This document shows positions 21,657 through 31,774 of a stretch of DNA of 64,000 nucleotides, one piece after another. This DNA is from Pseudomonas soli. Lineage in GTDB: Bacteria; Pseudomonadota; Gammaproteobacteria; Pseudomonadales; Pseudomonadaceae. Each line of letters begins with the position of its first letter. The first letter of the stretch is position 1. Position numbers and translations under genes: made by a program. The stretch lies in the NCBI RefSeq assembly GCF_900110655.1, contig NZ_FOEQ01000003.1, forward strand, positions 605,137-669,136, given 5' to 3'. Under the pieces are notes generated by a model. It did not search any database. It was not told the DNA's origin and saw only the letters and a program-made list of their open reading frames with translations.

Positions 21657-22092
21657 GCACGGCTCCAAGCGTGAAGATGACGAGCATTCTACCCCCGAAC
21701 CCGACCCGCGTTCGAAGGCCTGGCCGCGGGTGCTGCTTTCGCTGGCGATCTTCGGCATGCTCGTGGGCCTGATGATCGGCCGGCTGACGGCGCCCGAGGA
21801 GCGGGTGCTGGAGCAGGTCGAGGTGGTCCAGGGCGGGCTGGACCTGTGGTTCAACGAAGAGCCGCAACTGCATGGCGAGAATGTCGAGGGTACCGTGGCC
21901 GTGGTGTTCCAGGCCGAGGGCAAGGCCGCGCGGGGCCAGTTGATGTTGCAGGACAAGCCGGTGGGCTGGCGTTTGCAGAAGAGCGAGAAAGGCTTGCTGT
22001 TGACGCTCGTCGCTGCGCGCCCCCTGCGCGGCGAATGGGCCGGCGCGCAAGAGGCGGGGCGTTGGCGGGTGCAGGTCAGGCTGCACGAATAG
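21655..22092 (+). CDS. Small single-span membrane protein, unknown function
   Basis: 145 residues: a charged cytoplasmic N-terminus (about 1-25), one membrane helix (VLLSLAIFGMLVGLMIGRL) and a periplasmic beta-rich domain (LWFNEEPQLHGENVEGTVAVVF; GQLMLQDKPVGWRL). I do not recognise the family. Its ATG overlaps the trmL start codon on the other strand by two bases; a later start cannot be excluded. The last ten codons are part of a 31-bp tandem duplication whose second copy lies beyond the stop. From memory, P. aeruginosa has a hypothetical gene in the same place between ntrC and the trmL homologue. Confidence 0.75.
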   Translation: MHGSKREDDEHSTPEPDPRSKAWPRVLLSLAIFGMLVGLMIGRLTAPEERVLEQVEVVQGGLDLWFNEEPQLHGENVEGTVAVVFQAEGKAARGQLMLQDKPVGWRLQKSEKGLLLTLVAARPLRGEWAGAQEAGRWRVQVRLHE

Positions 22093-22122
22093 TTGGCGGG
22101 TGCAGGTCAGGCTGCACGAATA
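22061..22122. repeat. 31-bp perfect tandem duplication
   Basis: Bases 22061-22091 are repeated exactly at 22092-22122. Copy one covers the last codons and most of the stop codon of the preceding gene; copy two is outside it. Each copy contains the inverted repeat GTGCAG-N6-CTGCAC when read on the minus strand. Confidence 0.95.
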
Positions 22123-22174
22123 AAAGAGGGGATATCCCGGCCTGCCTGTACCAGGGTCCCCGAAACTGGAGATG
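22120..22174 (-). ncRNA. Candidate NtrC/sigma-54-driven small RNA (NrsZ-like position)
   Basis: A sigma-54 type promoter (22185-22200, minus strand) predicts a transcript start near 22174. A possible intrinsic terminator follows on that strand: GGGGA (22161-22157) can pair with TCCCC (22132-22128), followed by TCTTTTATT. In P. aeruginosa the nitrogen-regulated sRNA NrsZ is encoded in the region just after ntrC and needs NtrC and sigma-54; this is the equivalent place and strand. The predicted RNA is much shorter than NrsZ as I recall it, so the real 3' end may lie further left, through the 31-bp repeats. Confidence 0.4.
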
Positions 22175-22184
22175 TCTGGGTTAA

Positions 22185-22200
22185 TGCAGGTGTCGTGCCA
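22185..22200 (-). promoter_or_regulatory. Sigma-54 promoter beyond ntrC
   Basis: On the minus strand TGGCACGACACCTGCA matches TGGCAC-N5-TTGCA except one base, with GG and GC separated by exactly 10 bases. It points away from ntrC, toward the candidate small RNA and trmL. Confidence 0.65.
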
Positions 22201-22282
22201 GTTTTATCGGTATGGAAAAACAGGGGTTAGCCGGTATCTACAGCGGTCTTGGTGGATTATTTGCCTCGTCACGGTGCAAGGG

Positions 22283-22297
22283 GCACGTAATCGGTGC
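22283..22297 (-). promoter_or_regulatory. NtrC-type binding site
   Basis: GCACG-TAATC-GGTGC differs from the NtrC consensus GCACC-N5-GGTGC by one base. Its centre is about 116 bp upstream of the predicted sigma-54 start at 22174, a normal enhancer distance. It overlaps a perfect 14-bp palindrome, CGGTGCATGCACCG (22292-22305). Confidence 0.55.
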
Positions 22298-22307
22298 ATG
22301 CACCGCT

Positions 22308-22363
22308 CGTGGGGCCAGCCCGTTCCCACGACATCAATGGCGTGGGAGCGGGCTGGCCTCACG
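22308..22363. repeat. REP-type palindrome after ntrC
   Basis: Two 23-base arms (22308-22330 and 22341-22363) with two mismatches, containing CGTGGGAGCGGGCTGGCC. It lies 21 bp past the ntrC stop. Confidence 0.8.
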
Positions 22364-22383
22364 ATTCGTTGCAACGTTTGGAT

Positions 22384-23816
<1,433 letters not shown>

Positions 23817-23820
<4 letters not shown>

Positions 23821-24902
23821 GGGGCGGTGGCTCCTTGTTCCAGGGGCAGGTAGATCGAGAACGTGGTGTGGCCGGCGTGGCTTTCACATTCGATCAGGCC
23901 CTGGTGCTGGCTGATGATGTTCTGGGTGATGGCCAGGCCCAGCCCGGTGCCGTCCGGGCGGCCGCTGACCATGGGATAGAAGAGCGTGTCCTGCAGTTCC
24001 GCGGGGATGCCGGGGCCGTTGTCGATGATCTCGATCCGCGCCACCAGGCGGTGGCGCACATGGCCGATGGTGAACTGGCGCACGGCGCGGCTGCGCAGGG
24101 TGATACGACCCAGGCGCAGTTCGTTCTGCCCGGCGATGGCCTGCATGGCGTTGCGCACGATGTTGAGTACGGCCTGGATCATCTGCTCACGGTCGATCAG
24201 TACGTCCGGCAGGCTCGGGTCGTAATCGCGCACCAGGGTGATGCCGCCCTGGCTCTCCGCCTCGACCAGACTGCACACCCGCTCAAGCACTTCGTGGATG
24301 TTGGTCATGGATAACGACGGCAGCTTGTTCGAGCCGAGCATGCGGTCGACCAGATTACGCAGGCGGTCGGCCTCTTCGATGATCACATTTGTGTAGTCGC
24401 GCAAGCCATCCTCGGGCAGCTCGCGGGCCAGCAACTGCGCCGCGCCGCGAATACCGCCGAGGGGGTTCTTGATTTCGTGGGCAAGGCCGCGCACCAGCAT
24501 CTTGGTGGTCTCCTGCTTGCTCAGCTGGGCCTCCTCCTTGGTGATGCGCAGCAGGCGGTCACGCGGGTGCACTTCCAGCAGCAGCAGGGTCTGGCCCTGG
24601 TGCAGGATGGGCGTGACGGCGTAGTCGACGGTGATGCTCTGGCCGGTCAGCGAGGTCAGCTGGGCTTCGCGCTTGGTGAACGGGTGCGCCTGCTCCACCG
24701 CCTGGCGCAGCGAGTTGAGTGCCTCGGCCGATTCGGTGAACAGCTCGCTGATGAACTGGCCATGGCTGCGCTGGCCACTGACGGCCAGAAGCATTTCCGC
24801 AGCGGGGTTCATGTACTCCAGGCGCAGTTCGGCATTGAGCAGGAGCGTAGCCGTGGTCAGGTTGTCCAGAAGCAGACGGTGCTGTGCATCGCTGATGGTC
24901 AT
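23817..24902 (-). CDS. ntrB: Nitrogen sensor histidine kinase NtrB
   Basis: 361 residues: N-terminal PAS domain (about 10-115), phosphoacceptor His in RGLAHEIKNPLGGIRGAAQLL, and the ATPase domain with N box (NIVRNAMQAI), DNGPGIP and GTGLGLAI. It is cytoplasmic, without membrane segments, as for NtrB/GlnL. It phosphorylates NtrC when nitrogen is short and is controlled by PII protein. The ATG at 24902 gives the family N-terminus MTISDAQHRLLLDNL. A sigma-54-like promoter and an NtrC-like box lie upstream. Confidence 0.97.
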
Positions 24903-24989
24903 AAGGCGTCGTTGACCTCTGTAGGCACTCTTTTGGCGCCCCGGCCAGACCTGGGGCGCGCACGGATGACGTGCAGGATGCATTGAAAA

Positions 24990-25005
24990 TGCAAGATCCA
25001 AACCA
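24990..25005 (-). promoter_or_regulatory. Candidate sigma-54 promoter of ntrBC
   Basis: On the minus strand TGGTTTGGATCTTGCA has TGG and TTGCA with the required 10-base spacing between GG and GC; the CAC part is replaced by TTT. The predicted start at about 24979 leaves a 76-base leader before ntrB. Confidence 0.45.
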
Positions 25006-25133
25006 AGGCTCCGAAAAGAAGCGGAATTTCCGGATAAAGTCGCGTATGCGCGCAAATTCGGCACACAAAGTCTTGGTTAAACGATTCTTGCGACCCAAAC
25101 TGGGATGCCTGCCGAGGCGCTCGGCCTAGTCAT

Positions 25134-25148
25134 GCACCATTATGGAGC
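25134..25148 (-). promoter_or_regulatory. NtrC-type binding site upstream of ntrB
   Basis: GCACC-ATTAT-GGAGC, one base from the consensus GCACC-N5-GGTGC, centred about 160 bp upstream of the candidate ntrB sigma-54 start. It would give autoregulation of ntrBC. Confidence 0.5.
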
Positions 25149-25157
25149 ATAGGGTGC

Positions 25158-25700
25158 TCAGGTGTTTTTGCACAGTTGGCCGGTGGCGCGGATGAGTGCG
25201 AGGTGTCGCGTGGCTTCGTGGGTGCGTCGCTGAAGTGCGTCGGCCAGATACCCAGGGCAGTTGATCGAGGCGCTTTGGTCGAAGCGGGCAAGGGCCGCCA
25301 GGAGTTGCGCCTGAAGGCGGTCCAATGTGGGGCGCACATCTTGGCCAAGATCGCGTCGAGGACGGTCCGGTGCCTGCCGTTCCCGGTGCCAGCTGTCTAG
25401 CAGGTAATATTGGAGCAGTTTACTGGCCTCGATCTGGTCAGCGAAGAATGCTTCGGCGCGTGCGGGGTCCAGTTGGTAGGCAGTTGCGGCCTGGCGTGCA
25501 CTGGTCAGGACCTGTTGCTCGCGTTCAACGGCCTGCACCGGTTGCCCTCGGTCCCATTTGTGCAGGGCGACCGCTTCGGCAAGGTCAAGGCGGCGCTCGA
25601 TGGCGTCGAGCAAGGTTTCAAGGTTCGCAGTGGACGGCGCCGCGGCGCTGCAACCAGACAGTGCGAGGCAGCAAGTGAAGGCGAGGTGGGTGGTGCGCAT
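25158..25700 (-). CDS. Secreted AroQ-gamma chorismate mutase, possible lipoprotein
   Basis: 180 residues. The N-terminus is a signal sequence with a lipobox-like LSGC (residues 14-17), so the protein may be a lipoprotein or be cut after the following Ala-rich stretch. The mature part is all-helical and matches exported AroQ-gamma chorismate mutases: LLDAIERRLDLAEAVALHKW, PVQAVEREQQVL, FFADQIEASKLLQYYLL. These enzymes convert chorismate to prephenate in the periplasm or outside the cell. The ATG at 25700 directly precedes the signal sequence. It stands alone between glnA and ntrB; no dehydratase partner is visible. Confidence 0.85.
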   Translation of the reverse strand: MRTTHLAFTCCLALSGCSAAAPSTANLETLLDAIERRLDLAEAVALHKWDRGQPVQAVEREQQVLTSARQAATAYQLDPARAEAFFADQIEASKLLQYYLLDSWHRERQAPDRPRRDLGQDVRPTLDRLQAQLLAALARFDQSASINCPGYLADALQRRTHEATRHLALIRATGQLCKNT

Positions 25701-25784
25701 GGCGATCTCCTGAATTGGTGGAGAGTCGAGTGTCGCAGTGCTGCCAAATACGGCTGTAAGCCTAGTCCGATGATGCCGATGCAA

Positions 25785-25814
25785 AAATGGAAACGGCCTC
25801 CCGAGGGAGGCCGT
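25785..25814 (-). terminator. Rho-independent terminator after glnA
   Basis: ACGGCCTCC / GGAGGCCGT stem with a short loop, followed on the minus strand by TTTTCCATTTTT, 33 bp past the glnA stop. Confidence 0.85.
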
Positions 25815-25846
25815 CCTGATGTCACCGACGCGAGGCGCCGATCAGA

Positions 25847-27253
25847 TCAGCAGCTGTAGTACAGCTCGTATTCCAGCGGGTGCACGAAGGTGCGGACCTT
25901 GATCTCTTCTTCGCTCTTCAGCTCGATGAAGGCATCGATGAAGTCGTCGGAGAACACGCCGCCCTTGGTCAGGAACGCACGGCCTTTGTCCAGCTCTTCC
26001 AGGGCTTCCTTCAGGCTGCCACAGACTTGCGGGATTTCCTTGGCCTCTTCAGGCGGCAGGTCGTAAAGGTTCTTGTCGGCGGCATCGCCTGGGTGGATCT
26101 TGTTTTGGATGCCATCCAGGCCTGCCATCAGCAGGGCCGCGAAGGCGAGGTACGGGTTGGCCGACGGGTCCGGGAAGCGCGCTTCGATACGACGGGCTTT
26201 CGGGCTGCCGACGTAAGGAATACGGATCGAGGCGGAACGGTTGCGCGCCGAGTAGGCCAGCATCACCGGAGCTTCGAAACCTGGGACCAGACGCTTGTAG
26301 GAGTTGGTCGACGGGTTGGTGAAGCCGTTCAGGGCCTTGCCGTGCTTGATGATGCCGCCGATGAAGTACAGGGCGGTATCGGACAGGCCGGCATAGCCTT
26401 CGCCGGAGAAGGTGTTCTTGCCGTCTTTCCAGATCGACATGTGCACGTGCATGCCCGAGCCGTTGTCGCCGTACAGAGGCTTGGGCATGAAGGTGGCGGT
26501 ACGGCCATAGGCGTCGGCAACGTTGTGCACGACGTATTTCAGAGCCTGTACTTCGTCAGCTTTCTTCACCAGGGTGTTGAACTTGACGCCGATTTCGTTC
26601 TGGCCGGCAGTCGCCACTTCATGGTGGTGAACTTCGACGGTCTGGCCCATTTCTTCCAGTGCGTTGCACATGGCGGTGCGGATTTCGTGGTCGTGGTCGA
26701 ACGGCGGAACCGGGAAGTAGCCGCCTTTCACGCCCGGGCGGTGGCCTTTGTTGCCGCCTTCCACGTCAGCGCCAGTCATCCACGAGCCTTGCTCGGAGAA
26801 GATCTTGAACATCGAGCCGGAGATGTCCGAATGGAACTTCACTTCGTCGAAGATGAAGAACTCAGGCTCTGGGCCTGCGAACACGGTGTCACCGATGCCG
26901 GTGCTCTTCAGGTACTCTTCGGCGCGCTTGGCGATGCCGCGCGGGTCACGATCGTAGCCCTGCATGCTCGACGGGTCGACGATGTCGCAGGTGATGATCA
27001 GGGTCGGTTCTTCGGTGAATGGGTCCAGCACGGCGGTTTCGTCGACCGGCATCAGGATCATGTCGGAGGCTTCGATGCCTTTCCAGCCAGCGATGGAGGA
27101 GCCGTCGAACATCTTGCCGACTTCGAAGAAGTCTTCATCCAGGCCATCGCGCGCTGGCATGGTCACGTGATGCTGAATGCCTTTGGTGTCCGTGAAACGC
27201 AGATCAATCCACTTGACGTCATGATCTTTGATGAGTTGAACCGACTTCGACAT
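25847..27253 (-). CDS. glnA: Glutamine synthetase type I
   Basis: 468 residues, the usual GSI-beta length. Seen are [15 protein letters not shown], the [10 protein letters not shown] metal region and the adenylylation loop [16 protein letters not shown] with Tyr 397. This places it with enzymes switched off by GlnE adenylylation. It makes glutamine from glutamate and ammonia with ATP. The ATG at 27253 follows a strong GGAGGA ribosome site. Upstream are two NtrC boxes and a sigma-54 promoter, the classic glnA control arrangement. Confidence 0.98.
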   Translation of the reverse strand: MSKSVQLIKDHDVKWIDLRFTDTKGIQHHVTMPARDGLDEDFFEVGKMFDGSSIAGWKGIEASDMILMPVDETAVLDPFTEEPTLIITCDIVDPSSMQGYDRDPRGIAKRAEEYLKSTGIGDTVFAGPEPEFFIFDEVKFHSDISGSMFKIFSEQGSWMTGADVEGGNKGHRPGVKGGYFPVPPFDHDHEIRTAMCNALEEMGQTVEVHHHEVATAGQNEIGVKFNTLVKKADEVQALKYVVHNVADAYGRTATFMPKPLYGDNGSGMHVHMSIWKDGKNTFSGEGYAGLSDTALYFIGGIIKHGKALNGFTNPSTNSYKRLVPGFEAPVMLAYSARNRSASIRIPYVGSPKARRIEARFPDPSANPYLAFAALLMAGLDGIQNKIHPGDAADKNLYDLPPEEAKEIPQVCGSLKEALEELDKGRAFLTKGGVFSDDFIDAFIELKSEEEIKVRTFVHPLEYELYYSC

Positions 27254-27353
27254 GTTGTCCTCCGGATGGTCGAGGGCGCAGTTGGCCGCTGCCCTGGAAA
27301 TAAGGGTGTCGCTGGGCGCGGATAGTCGGCCAAGCTTACCTGCCTCACAAGGG

Positions 27354-27369
27354 AGCAAATTGCATGCCA
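27354..27369 (-). promoter_or_regulatory. Sigma-54 promoter of glnA
   Basis: On the minus strand TGGCATGCAATTTGCT matches TGGCAY-N5-TTGCT with GG and GC 10 bases apart. The predicted start is near 27343, giving a leader of about 90 bases. Confidence 0.85.
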
Positions 27370-27443
27370 GTGCCCGAAAATGGCGAGGGTGGGATAAAAG
27401 GGGGCGTTGGCGGGCATTTGTCCAGGTGGCGCTGATGCAGAGC

Positions 27444-27458
27444 GCACCCATAAGATGC
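27444..27458 (-). promoter_or_regulatory. NtrC box, proximal, glnA
   Basis: GCACC-CATAA-GATGC, one base off the GCACC-N5-GGTGC consensus; centred about -108 from the predicted glnA start. Confidence 0.75.
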
Positions 27459-27474
27459 GCTTTTCAGAATTGCT

Positions 27475-27489
27475 GCACTATTATGGTGC
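27475..27489 (-). promoter_or_regulatory. NtrC box, distal, glnA
   Basis: GCACT-ATTAT-GGTGC, a full GCACY-N5-GGTGC match; centred about -139, 31 bp from the proximal box, so both lie on the same DNA face. Confidence 0.82.
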
Positions 27490-27605
27490 GCGCCCGGGGG
27501 CCTCATTGCGGGGCAAGTCGCATCGGCGCTCCGCCGTGCCACGGTACATGCGCGATAAATCCAACCCTCTGTACAAAAGTTGGTCAAAAGCTGAGCAATT
27601 TCCGC

Positions 27606-27611
27606 TATAAT
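27606..27611 (+). promoter_or_regulatory. -10 element of the thiI promoter
   Basis: A perfect TATAAT 45 bp upstream of the thiI start. The best -35 (TTGGTC at 27580) is 20 bp away, longer than usual. Confidence 0.5.
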
Positions 27612-27656
27612 TCGCGCCCCTCATTTTCGGTAGGCCCTGGGCGCGCTGTTAAACCA

Positions 27657-29111
27657 ATGAAACTTATCGTCAAAGTCTTCCCAGAAATCACCATCAAGAG
27701 CCGGCCGGTGCGCAAGCGCTTCATCCGCCAGCTCGGCAAGAACATTCGCAACGTGCTCAAGGATATCGATCCTGAGCTCGCGGTCGATGGTGTCTGGGAC
27801 AATCTCGAAGTGGTTACCCGCGTCGAGGACGAGAAGCTCCAGCGCGAGATGATCGAGCGCCTCACCTGCACACCGGGTATCACCCACTTCCTGCAGGTCG
27901 AGGAATATCCGCTGGGCGATTTCGACGACATCGTCGCCAAGTGCAAGCACCACTTCGGCCATCTGCTGGCCGGCAAGCGCTTCTCGGTACGCTGCAAGCG
28001 CGGCGGTCACCACGACTTCACCTCGATGGACGTCGACCGCTACGTCGGCAGCCAGCTGCGCCAGCAGTGCGGCGCCGCCGGCATCGACCTGAAGACGCCA
28101 GAAGTCGTGGTGCGCATGGAAATCCGTGACCAGCGCCTGTACGTGATCCACAACCAGCACAACGGCATCGGCGGCTACCCGTTGGGCGCCCTGGAGCAGA
28201 CCCTGGTACTTATGTCCGGTGGTTTCGACTCCACCGTGGCGGCTTACCAGATGATGCGCCGCGGCCTGATGACCCATTTCTGCTTCTTCAACCTCGGTGG
28301 CCGTGCCCACGAGCTGGGCGTGATGGAAGTGGCCCACTACCTGTGGAAGAAGTACGGCAGCAGCCAGCGCGTGCTGTTCATCAGCGTGCCGTTCGAGGAA
28401 GTGGTCGGCGAGATTCTCAACAAGGTCGACAACAGCTACATGGGCGTCACCCTCAAGCGCATGATGCTGCGCGGCGCGGCGCACATGGCCGACCGCCTGC
28501 AGATCGACGCGCTGGTCACCGGCGAGGCGATTTCCCAGGTGTCGAGCCAGACCTTGCCGAACCTGTCGATCATCGACTCGGCCACCGACAAGCTGGTGCT
28601 GCGCCCGCTGCTGGCCAGCCACAAGCAGGACATCATCGACCAGGCCAGCGAAATCGGTACCGCCGACTTCGCCAAGCACATGCCCGAATATTGCGGTGTG
28701 ATCTCGGTGAATCCGACCACTCATGCCAAGCGTCACCGCATGGAGCACGAAGAAAAGCAGTTCGACATGGCCGTGCTGGAGCGCGCCCTGGAGCGAGCCA
28801 AGTTCATCTCCATCGACCATGTTATCGACGAGCTGGGCAAGGACATCGAAATCGAGGAAGTGGCCGAGGCGCTCCCGGGCCATATCGTCATCGACATTCG
28901 TCATCCCGACGCCCAGGAAGACGAACCTCTGGTGCTCGAAGGCATCGACGTCCAGGCCATGCCGTTCTACGCCATCAACAGCAAGTTCAAGCACCTGGAC
29001 CCAACGCGCCAGTACTTGCTGTATTGCGACAAGGGTGTGATGAGCCGTCTGCACGCACACCACCTGCTCAGTGAGGGACATGCCAATGTGCGTGTTTATC
29101 GTCCGACATAA
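27657..29111 (+). CDS. thiI: tRNA 4-thiouridine synthase / thiamine biosynthesis ThiI
   Basis: 484 residues: THUMP domain (about 1-170), adenylating PP-loop domain with [11 protein letters not shown], and a C-terminal rhodanese domain carrying Cys 457 in YCDKG, equivalent to E. coli Cys 456. ThiI makes 4-thiouridine at position 8 of tRNA and supplies sulphur for thiazole synthesis in species with the rhodanese domain. The ATG at 27657 gives the family N-terminus [15 protein letters not shown]; upstream open sequence is the glnA control region. Confidence 0.97.
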   Translation: MKLIVKVFPEITIKSRPVRKRFIRQLGKNIRNVLKDIDPELAVDGVWDNLEVVTRVEDEKLQREMIERLTCTPGITHFLQVEEYPLGDFDDIVAKCKHHFGHLLAGKRFSVRCKRGGHHDFTSMDVDRYVGSQLRQQCGAAGIDLKTPEVVVRMEIRDQRLYVIHNQHNGIGGYPLGALEQTLVLMSGGFDSTVAAYQMMRRGLMTHFCFFNLGGRAHELGVMEVAHYLWKKYGSSQRVLFISVPFEEVVGEILNKVDNSYMGVTLKRMMLRGAAHMADRLQIDALVTGEAISQVSSQTLPNLSIIDSATDKLVLRPLLASHKQDIIDQASEIGTADFAKHMPEYCGVISVNPTTHAKRHRMEHEEKQFDMAVLERALERAKFISIDHVIDELGKDIEIEEVAEALPGHIVIDIRHPDAQEDEPLVLEGIDVQAMPFYAINSKFKHLDPTRQYLLYCDKGVMSRLHAHHLLSEGHANVRVYRPT

Positions 29112-29238
29112 GACGCCAGGGCTGTATGGCGGCAGCATCCGCCATCGCCCTCCCGACCACCGGGCCCGCTGAGCCGTAAACCGTACATATTGGCCGCCTA
29201 CACTGGCGGCAACCGAATCCTCTGATCGAGATACAGTT

Positions 29239-31059
29239 GTGATCGAAAATCTGCGTAACATCGCCATCATCGCCCACGTTGACCATGGTAAAACCACCCT
29301 GGTCGACAAACTCCTGCGCCAGTCCGGCACCCTGGAGCGTAACGAGCTCAACGACGAGCGCGTCATGGACTCCAACGACCAGGAAAAAGAGCGCGGCATT
29401 ACCATTCTGGCGAAGAACACCGCCATCAACTGGAACGGCTACCACATCAACATCGTCGACACCCCCGGCCACGCCGACTTCGGTGGCGAGGTTGAGCGTG
29501 TAATGTCGATGGTCGACTCCGTGCTGCTGCTGGTCGACGCCCAGGACGGCCCGATGCCGCAAACCCGCTTCGTGACCAAGAAGGCCTTCGAAGCTGGCCT
29601 GAAGCCAATCGTCGTGATCAACAAGGTCGACCGTCCGGGCGCGCGTCCTGACTGGGTTCTGGACCAGATCTTCGACCTGTTCGACAACCTCGGCGCCACC
29701 GACGAACAGCTGGACTTCAAAGTCGTCTACGCCTCGGCCCTGAACGGCATCGCCGGTCTGGACCACACCGCCATGGGCGAAGACATGACCGCCCTGTACC
29801 AGTCGATCGTCGACAACGTACCGGCGCCGGACGTTGACCGTGAAGGCTCGTTCCAGATGCAGATCTCGGCACTGGACTACAACAGCTTCCTCGGTGTTAT
29901 CGGTGTTGGCCGTATCGCCCGTGGTCGCGTCAAGCCGAACACCCCCGTTGTCGCCATCGACACCAACGGCAAGAAGCGTAACGGTCGAATCCTCAAGCTG
30001 ATGGGTCACCACGGCCTGCACCGCGTCGACGTCGAAGAAGCCCAGGCTGGCGACATCGTCTGCATCAGCGGTTTCGACGAGCTGTTCATCTCCGACACCC
30101 TGTGCGCCCCGGACGCGGTCGAAGCGATGAAGCCGCTGACCGTCGACGAGCCAACCGTCTCGATGACCTTCCAGGTCAACGACTCGCCGTTCTGCGGCAA
30201 GGAAGGCAAGTTCGTCACCAGCCGTAACATCAAGGACCGTCTGGACAAGGAGCTGCTGTACAACGTTGCCCTGCGCGTCCAGGAAACGGACTCCCCAGAC
30301 AAGTTCAAGGTCTCGGGCCGTGGTGAGCTGCACCTGTCCGTTCTGATCGAAACCATGCGCCGTGAAGGCTTCGAGATGGCCGTAGGCCGTCCTGAAGTGA
30401 TCATCCGCGAAGTCGACGGCGTCAAGCAGGAGCCGTTCGAGAACGTCACCATCGACATCCCTGAAGAAGCCCAGGGCAAGGTCATGGAAGAAATGGGTCT
30501 GCGTAAAGGCGACCTGACCAACATGGTGCCGGATGGCAAGGGCCGTGTTCGCCTGGAATACAACATTCCAGCCCGTGGTCTGATCGGTTTCCGTAACCAG
30601 TTCCTGACCCTGACCAACGGTGCAGGCATCCTGACCTCGATCTTCGATCGCTACGACACCATGAAGTCGGGCCAGATGTCCGGCCGCCTGAACGGCGTAC
30701 TGGTTTCGGTCGAGACCGGCAAGGCACTGACCTACTCGCTCGAAACCCTGCAGGCGCGCGGCAAGCTGTTCGTCGAGCACGGCCAGGAGATCTACAACGG
30801 TCAGATCATCGGCCTGAACAGCCGTGACAACGACCTGGGCGTGAACCCGACCAAAGGCAAGAAGCTCGACAACATGCGTGCTTCGGGCAAGGACGAAGTC
30901 ATCGCCCTGGTACCGCCGGTTCGCCACACCCTGGAACAGGCCCTGGAGTTCATCCAGGACGACGAGCTGTGCGAAGTCACGCCGAAGTCGATCCGTCTGC
31001 GCAAGAAGATCCTGGACGAAGGCGAGCGTACCCGCGCTGCCAAGAAAGCCAAGAACTGA
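29239..31059 (+). CDS. typA: Ribosome-associated GTPase TypA/BipA
   Basis: 606 residues of the translational GTPase family. G1 is AHVDHGKTT (12-20), G3 DTPGHADF, G4 NKVD; EF-G-like domains II, III and V follow, then the BipA-specific C-terminal domain. It binds 70S ribosomes and is needed in stress or cold. The start is GTG at 29239, giving the family N-terminus [21 protein letters not shown] strong terminator follows, so it is a single-gene transcript from the 127-bp gap after thiI. Confidence 0.97.
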   Translation: MIENLRNIAIIAHVDHGKTTLVDKLLRQSGTLERNELNDERVMDSNDQEKERGITILAKNTAINWNGYHINIVDTPGHADFGGEVERVMSMVDSVLLLVDAQDGPMPQTRFVTKKAFEAGLKPIVVINKVDRPGARPDWVLDQIFDLFDNLGATDEQLDFKVVYASALNGIAGLDHTAMGEDMTALYQSIVDNVPAPDVDREGSFQMQISALDYNSFLGVIGVGRIARGRVKPNTPVVAIDTNGKKRNGRILKLMGHHGLHRVDVEEAQAGDIVCISGFDELFISDTLCAPDAVEAMKPLTVDEPTVSMTFQVNDSPFCGKEGKFVTSRNIKDRLDKELLYNVALRVQETDSPDKFKVSGRGELHLSVLIETMRREGFEMAVGRPEVIIREVDGVKQEPFENVTIDIPEEAQGKVMEEMGLRKGDLTNMVPDGKGRVRLEYNIPARGLIGFRNQFLTLTNGAGILTSIFDRYDTMKSGQMSGRLNGVLVSVETGKALTYSLETLQARGKLFVEHGQEIYNGQIIGLNSRDNDLGVNPTKGKKLDNMRASGKDEVIALVPPVRHTLEQALEFIQDDELCEVTPKSIRLRKKILDEGERTRAAKKAKN

Positions 31060-31077
31060 GTTAGCTCAGGCTGAATG

Positions 31078-31112
31078 AAAACGCCCCCGGTCGAAAGGCC
31101 GGGGGCGTTTTT
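31078..31112 (+). terminator. Rho-independent terminator after typA
   Basis: AAACGCCCCCGG / CCGGGGGCGTTT stem, short loop and T run, 18 bp past the typA stop. Confidence 0.92.
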
Positions 31113-31171
31113 GTTTGCCTTCAGAAATACGGGCTGCTTTGCAGTCCCGACATTTCAGGCGTGGCGCAGTC

Positions 31172-31576
31172 TCAGCGCCCGACCACCTTGGGCTTGTACG
31201 CGCAATACCCCGGCCGCGGTCCGACCTTGGGATGGTTGCGGCAGGTATCCGGGCGCTTGTCGTAGATGGTGCACAGACGGCTCTTGCGGTCCAGATAGAG
31301 GCAGTCATCGTTACTCATCCGGGTCAGGGTGAAGATTCCCGACTTCTGGTTGAAGCGTTCGATGATGCCGTCCTTCTGCAGGCGCTTGGCGATGTTCTTC
31401 GGTGGCTCGTCCTTCTCGAACTCGTCCACCACGCCAATGCGGATCAGATCCTTGATCTTCACCTCCACCGGCAGGGTGCAGCAGGTCGAGTGGCAGCCAC
31501 CACACATGTGGCTGGCATAGCGCTGCCAAGTCTCCAGGCGGTCGACTTCAGCGGCGGCGATCAGGGTCGGTTTCAT
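31172..31576 (-). CDS. YkgJ-family cysteine cluster protein
   Basis: 134 residues with conserved cysteines in CGGCHSTCC near the N-terminus, CLYLD and LCTIYDKRPDTC later, and a final Cys in PGYCAY. This pattern is that of the YkgJ/UPF0153 zinc- or iron-chelating domain (CxxCxxxCC type). Function of the family is not established. It is transcribed divergently from glgP, with a perfect inverted repeat between them. Confidence 0.85.
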   Translation of the reverse strand: MKPTLIAAAEVDRLETWQRYASHMCGGCHSTCCTLPVEVKIKDLIRIGVVDEFEKDEPPKNIAKRLQKDGIIERFNQKSGIFTLTRMSNDDCLYLDRKSRLCTIYDKRPDTCRNHPKVGPRPGYCAYKPKVVGR

Positions 31577-31635
31577 GGTTGCGGTTTTATTCTTGCAAGG
31601 AAAATCACGGTTTTGGGGCGCGCGATGATACCGGA

Positions 31636-31656
31636 GTTGTTCAAATTGTGAACAAC
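31636..31656. promoter_or_regulatory. Inverted repeat, possible operator between ykgJ-like gene and glgP
   Basis: GTTGTTCA-AATTG-TGAACAAC, perfect 8-base arms with a 5-base spacer in the divergent 198-bp intergenic region. It has no T run and looks like a dimeric regulator site. The regulator is not known. Confidence 0.4.
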
Positions 31657-31774
31657 CTTTTGCCGGTTTCGCAAACGGTGGATGAAAACCGCGAACCGTC
31701 GCTGTCGCTGTGTGTCAGAGCGTCTAGGCTGAACACTCTCCCTGCGCTTTCGCCTACTTGCCCGAGGATGCCGC

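Noticed and set aside
22250..22265. Second sigma-54-like sequence on the plus strand (TGGTGG-N5-TTGCC)
   Set aside because: The CAC part is missing, the NtrC box would be downstream of its start, and it would read into the REP and antisense to ntrC.
27621..29429. 602-codon open frame antisense to thiI and the typA start
   Set aside because: Covers two strong genes on the plus strand and shows no family features.
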